Shown one piece after another: positions 5,285-6,365 of a stretch of DNA of 6,365 bases. The stretch covers positions 1 through 6,365 of the forward strand of contig CADCWC010000243.1 of the NCBI GenBank assembly GCA_902806305.1. The letters run 5' to 3'. The stretch comes from an uncultured Thermoleophilia bacterium. GTDB taxonomy: Bacteria; Actinomycetota; Thermoleophilia; Gaiellales; F1-60-MAGs149. Every line of letters starts with the position of its first letter. The stretch's first letter is position 1. The position numbers and the translations under genes were made by a program. The notes under the pieces were generated by a model. That model worked only from the letters and a program-made list of their open reading frames with translations, was not told where the DNA came from and did no database searches.

Positions 5285-5885
5285 GGACGGAGCCTACCGG
5301 GGTCGGGCCGACCGTGGGGGTGCGACCTCGGGCGTCGTCGGGCCGCCGCTTGGCAGGCCGCGCCGGCGGCGCCAGGACACGCCAGACGCCGGCGCCCGAC
5401 ACGAGCCCGACCGCGACGAGGTAGAGGGCGAGCGCCCCGGGCCGGCCGCTGTCCGTGCCGGCCTCGAGCCCGTGCACCGTCGCGAGCACGAAGACGAGGT
5501 AGGCCGACCGGTGGAGGCGCCGCCAGGCCGTCGTGCCGATCCGCCGCCGCAGCCGGAAGGAGGCGACGAGGACGACGCACAGGTCGGCGGCCACGACGCC
5601 GAGCGCCGTGGGCAGCGGCCGGTAGTCGATCAGCCCCGGCACGAACAGCGCGAGCGGGGTGACCTCGACGGTCCGGTCGAGGACGAGCGCGACGCCGTGC
5701 GCGGCGAAGGCGAGGAGCCCGACGAGCGACAGGAAGCGGTGGACGCCGGTCACCGCCGCCGGACGGAGCCGCGCGAACGGCCGCGCCCTGAGCACGAGCC
5801 CGGCCAGCACCGTGGCCACGAGCGCCACGTAGGCGAGGAGGCCCGAGGCCCGGGCGAGCAGCCAGAAGGTCGGGTCGTTCCTCAT
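5274..5885 (-). CDS. Ferric-reductase-like transmembrane haem protein (MsrQ/ferric reductase superfamily)
   Basis: The product has 203 residues and five predicted membrane helices: about 8-31, 46-69, 92-111, 122-140 and 150-171. Two His pairs, H49/H63 (GVHRF...AAHG) and H125/H138 (WRRLHRSAYL...ATVHG), are placed as expected for b-type haem ligands of the ferric reductase-like membrane domain. The length is typical for the MsrQ-like, membrane-only form; there is no FAD/NADPH domain. The ATG at 5885 overlaps the ApbE stop as ATGA, and its own stop lies 11 bases inside the next gene. Such proteins move electrons across the membrane, and with ApbE they occur in extracytosolic flavin electron-transfer systems. 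No MsrP-type molybdenum sulfoxide reductase is next to it, so a specific MsrQ role is not supported. The basic, Pro-rich C-terminus (172-203) is probably cytoplasmic or disordered. Confidence 0.9.
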   Translation of the reverse strand: MRNDPTFWLLARASGLLAYVALVATVLAGLVLRARPFARLRPAAVTGVHRFLSLVGLLAFAAHGVALVLDRTVEVTPLALFVPGLIDYRPLPTALGVVAADLCVVLVASFRLRRRIGTTAWRRLHRSAYLVFVLATVHGLEAGTDSGRPGALALYLVAVGLVSGAGVWRVLAPPARPAKRRPDDARGRTPTVGPTPVGSVREA

Positions 5886-6365
5886 CGCCCGACCGCCGTC
5901 GATCGGCGCGCCGGCGCAGGGCGGAGACCACCGGCCCGGAGGGTCCGGCCGTCGTCCGTCACGATCACCGCCGGGATGCCCTCGCGATCGGCCTCGGCCC
6001 GAGCCGCCTCGGCGCCCGCCAGGAAGAGCGCCGTGGCGGTCACCTCGGCCGCTGCCGCAGTCGCGGCGCAGACGGAGACACGCAGGATGTCGGAGGCGGC
6101 CGGACGCGCGGTGCGCGGGTCGATCAGGTGGTGGCGCTCCTGTCCGGCCTGCCGCCAGCGACGCCGGTCGCGGCCTGAGGTCGCCAGCCCGCCGACCGGC
6201 AGGCCGAGCGTCACGACGCCGTCGGGCGTCGCGAGGCCGACGGGCCACCCGGCATCGTCGGCGCGCGCCGTGGCCGCCAGGTCGCCGCCGATGTTGACGA
6301 GCGCCGGCCCGACCGGCTCGAGCAGCCGGACCGCGCGGTCCGCCGCCCAGCCCTTGGCGATCCCG
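5882..6365 (-). CDS. apbE: FAD:protein FMN transferase ApbE, C-terminal part (runs off the right edge)
   Basis: The last 160 residues of an ApbE flavin transferase are visible; the N-terminus lies beyond the right edge. ApbE attaches FMN covalently to Thr/Ser of target proteins, typically outside the cytoplasmic membrane. Visible motifs, numbered in this fragment, are GIAKGWAAD (1-9), ALVNIGGDLA (21-30), ATSGRDRRRW (61-70), HHLIDPRTARPA (78-89) and AEVTATALFLAG (106-117). In the last motif Glu107 takes the place of the usual metal-binding Asp, with the partner Thr kept at 111; this exchange is seen in family members and need not inactivate the enzyme. The frame stays open across the edge, and the GTG at 6214 is internal. 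It shares an ATGA overlap with the ferric-reductase-like gene. Its flavinylated target is not in the window and may lie just upstream. Confidence 0.93.
   Translation of the reverse strand, partial: GIAKGWAADRAVRLLEPVGPALVNIGGDLAATARADDAGWPVGLATPDGVVTLGLPVGGLATSGRDRRRWRQAGQERHHLIDPRTARPAASDILRVSVCAATAAAAEVTATALFLAGAEAARAEADREGIPAVIVTDDGRTLRAGGLRPAPARRSTAVGR

Overview
The window is very GC-rich, with dense, mostly G/C-ending codons and genes that overlap by a few bases. It encodes a tungsten-type oxidoreductase, a membrane HD-GYP protein and an ApbE/ferric-reductase cluster. This suggests a high-GC actinobacterium, perhaps Thermoleophilia (Solirubrobacterales/Gaiellales-like). That placement is inferred from composition and gene content; there is no marker gene in the window.

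Seven coding regions are supported, plus some short signals. All lie on the minus strand except one micropeptide gene. Reading right to left, in the direction of transcription:
(1) 6365-4820 is a three-gene operon: the C-terminal part of an ApbE flavin transferase, a five-helix ferric-reductase-like haem membrane protein, and a membrane-anchored low-complexity protein with a Thr/Pro stalk and Asp-rich tail. The genes overlap by 4 and 11 bases. This looks like a cell-surface redox module whose flavinylated partner lies outside the window.
(2) 4819-4395 is an intergenic island. It holds a 26-codon plus-strand gene with a strong ribosome binding site, a hairpin-rich leader and a strong terminator, and also the promoter of the HD-GYP gene.
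(3) 4394-3036 encodes a multi-helix membrane protein with a cytoplasmic HD-GYP phosphodiesterase domain; its most likely start is an internal GTG.
(4) 2994-1 is a second operon: a fusion of a MobA-like nucleotidyltransferase with a C-terminal MoaD-like sulfur carrier, then an aldehyde:ferredoxin oxidoreductase (AOR), then a creatininase-family amidohydrolase cut by the window edge. The first two genes share an ATGA overlap and the last two are 2 bases apart.

The most interesting points are the MobA-MoaD fusion coupled to a tungsten-enzyme gene, the creatininase-family gene in the same operon, and the isolated micropeptide transcription unit between the two halves of the window.
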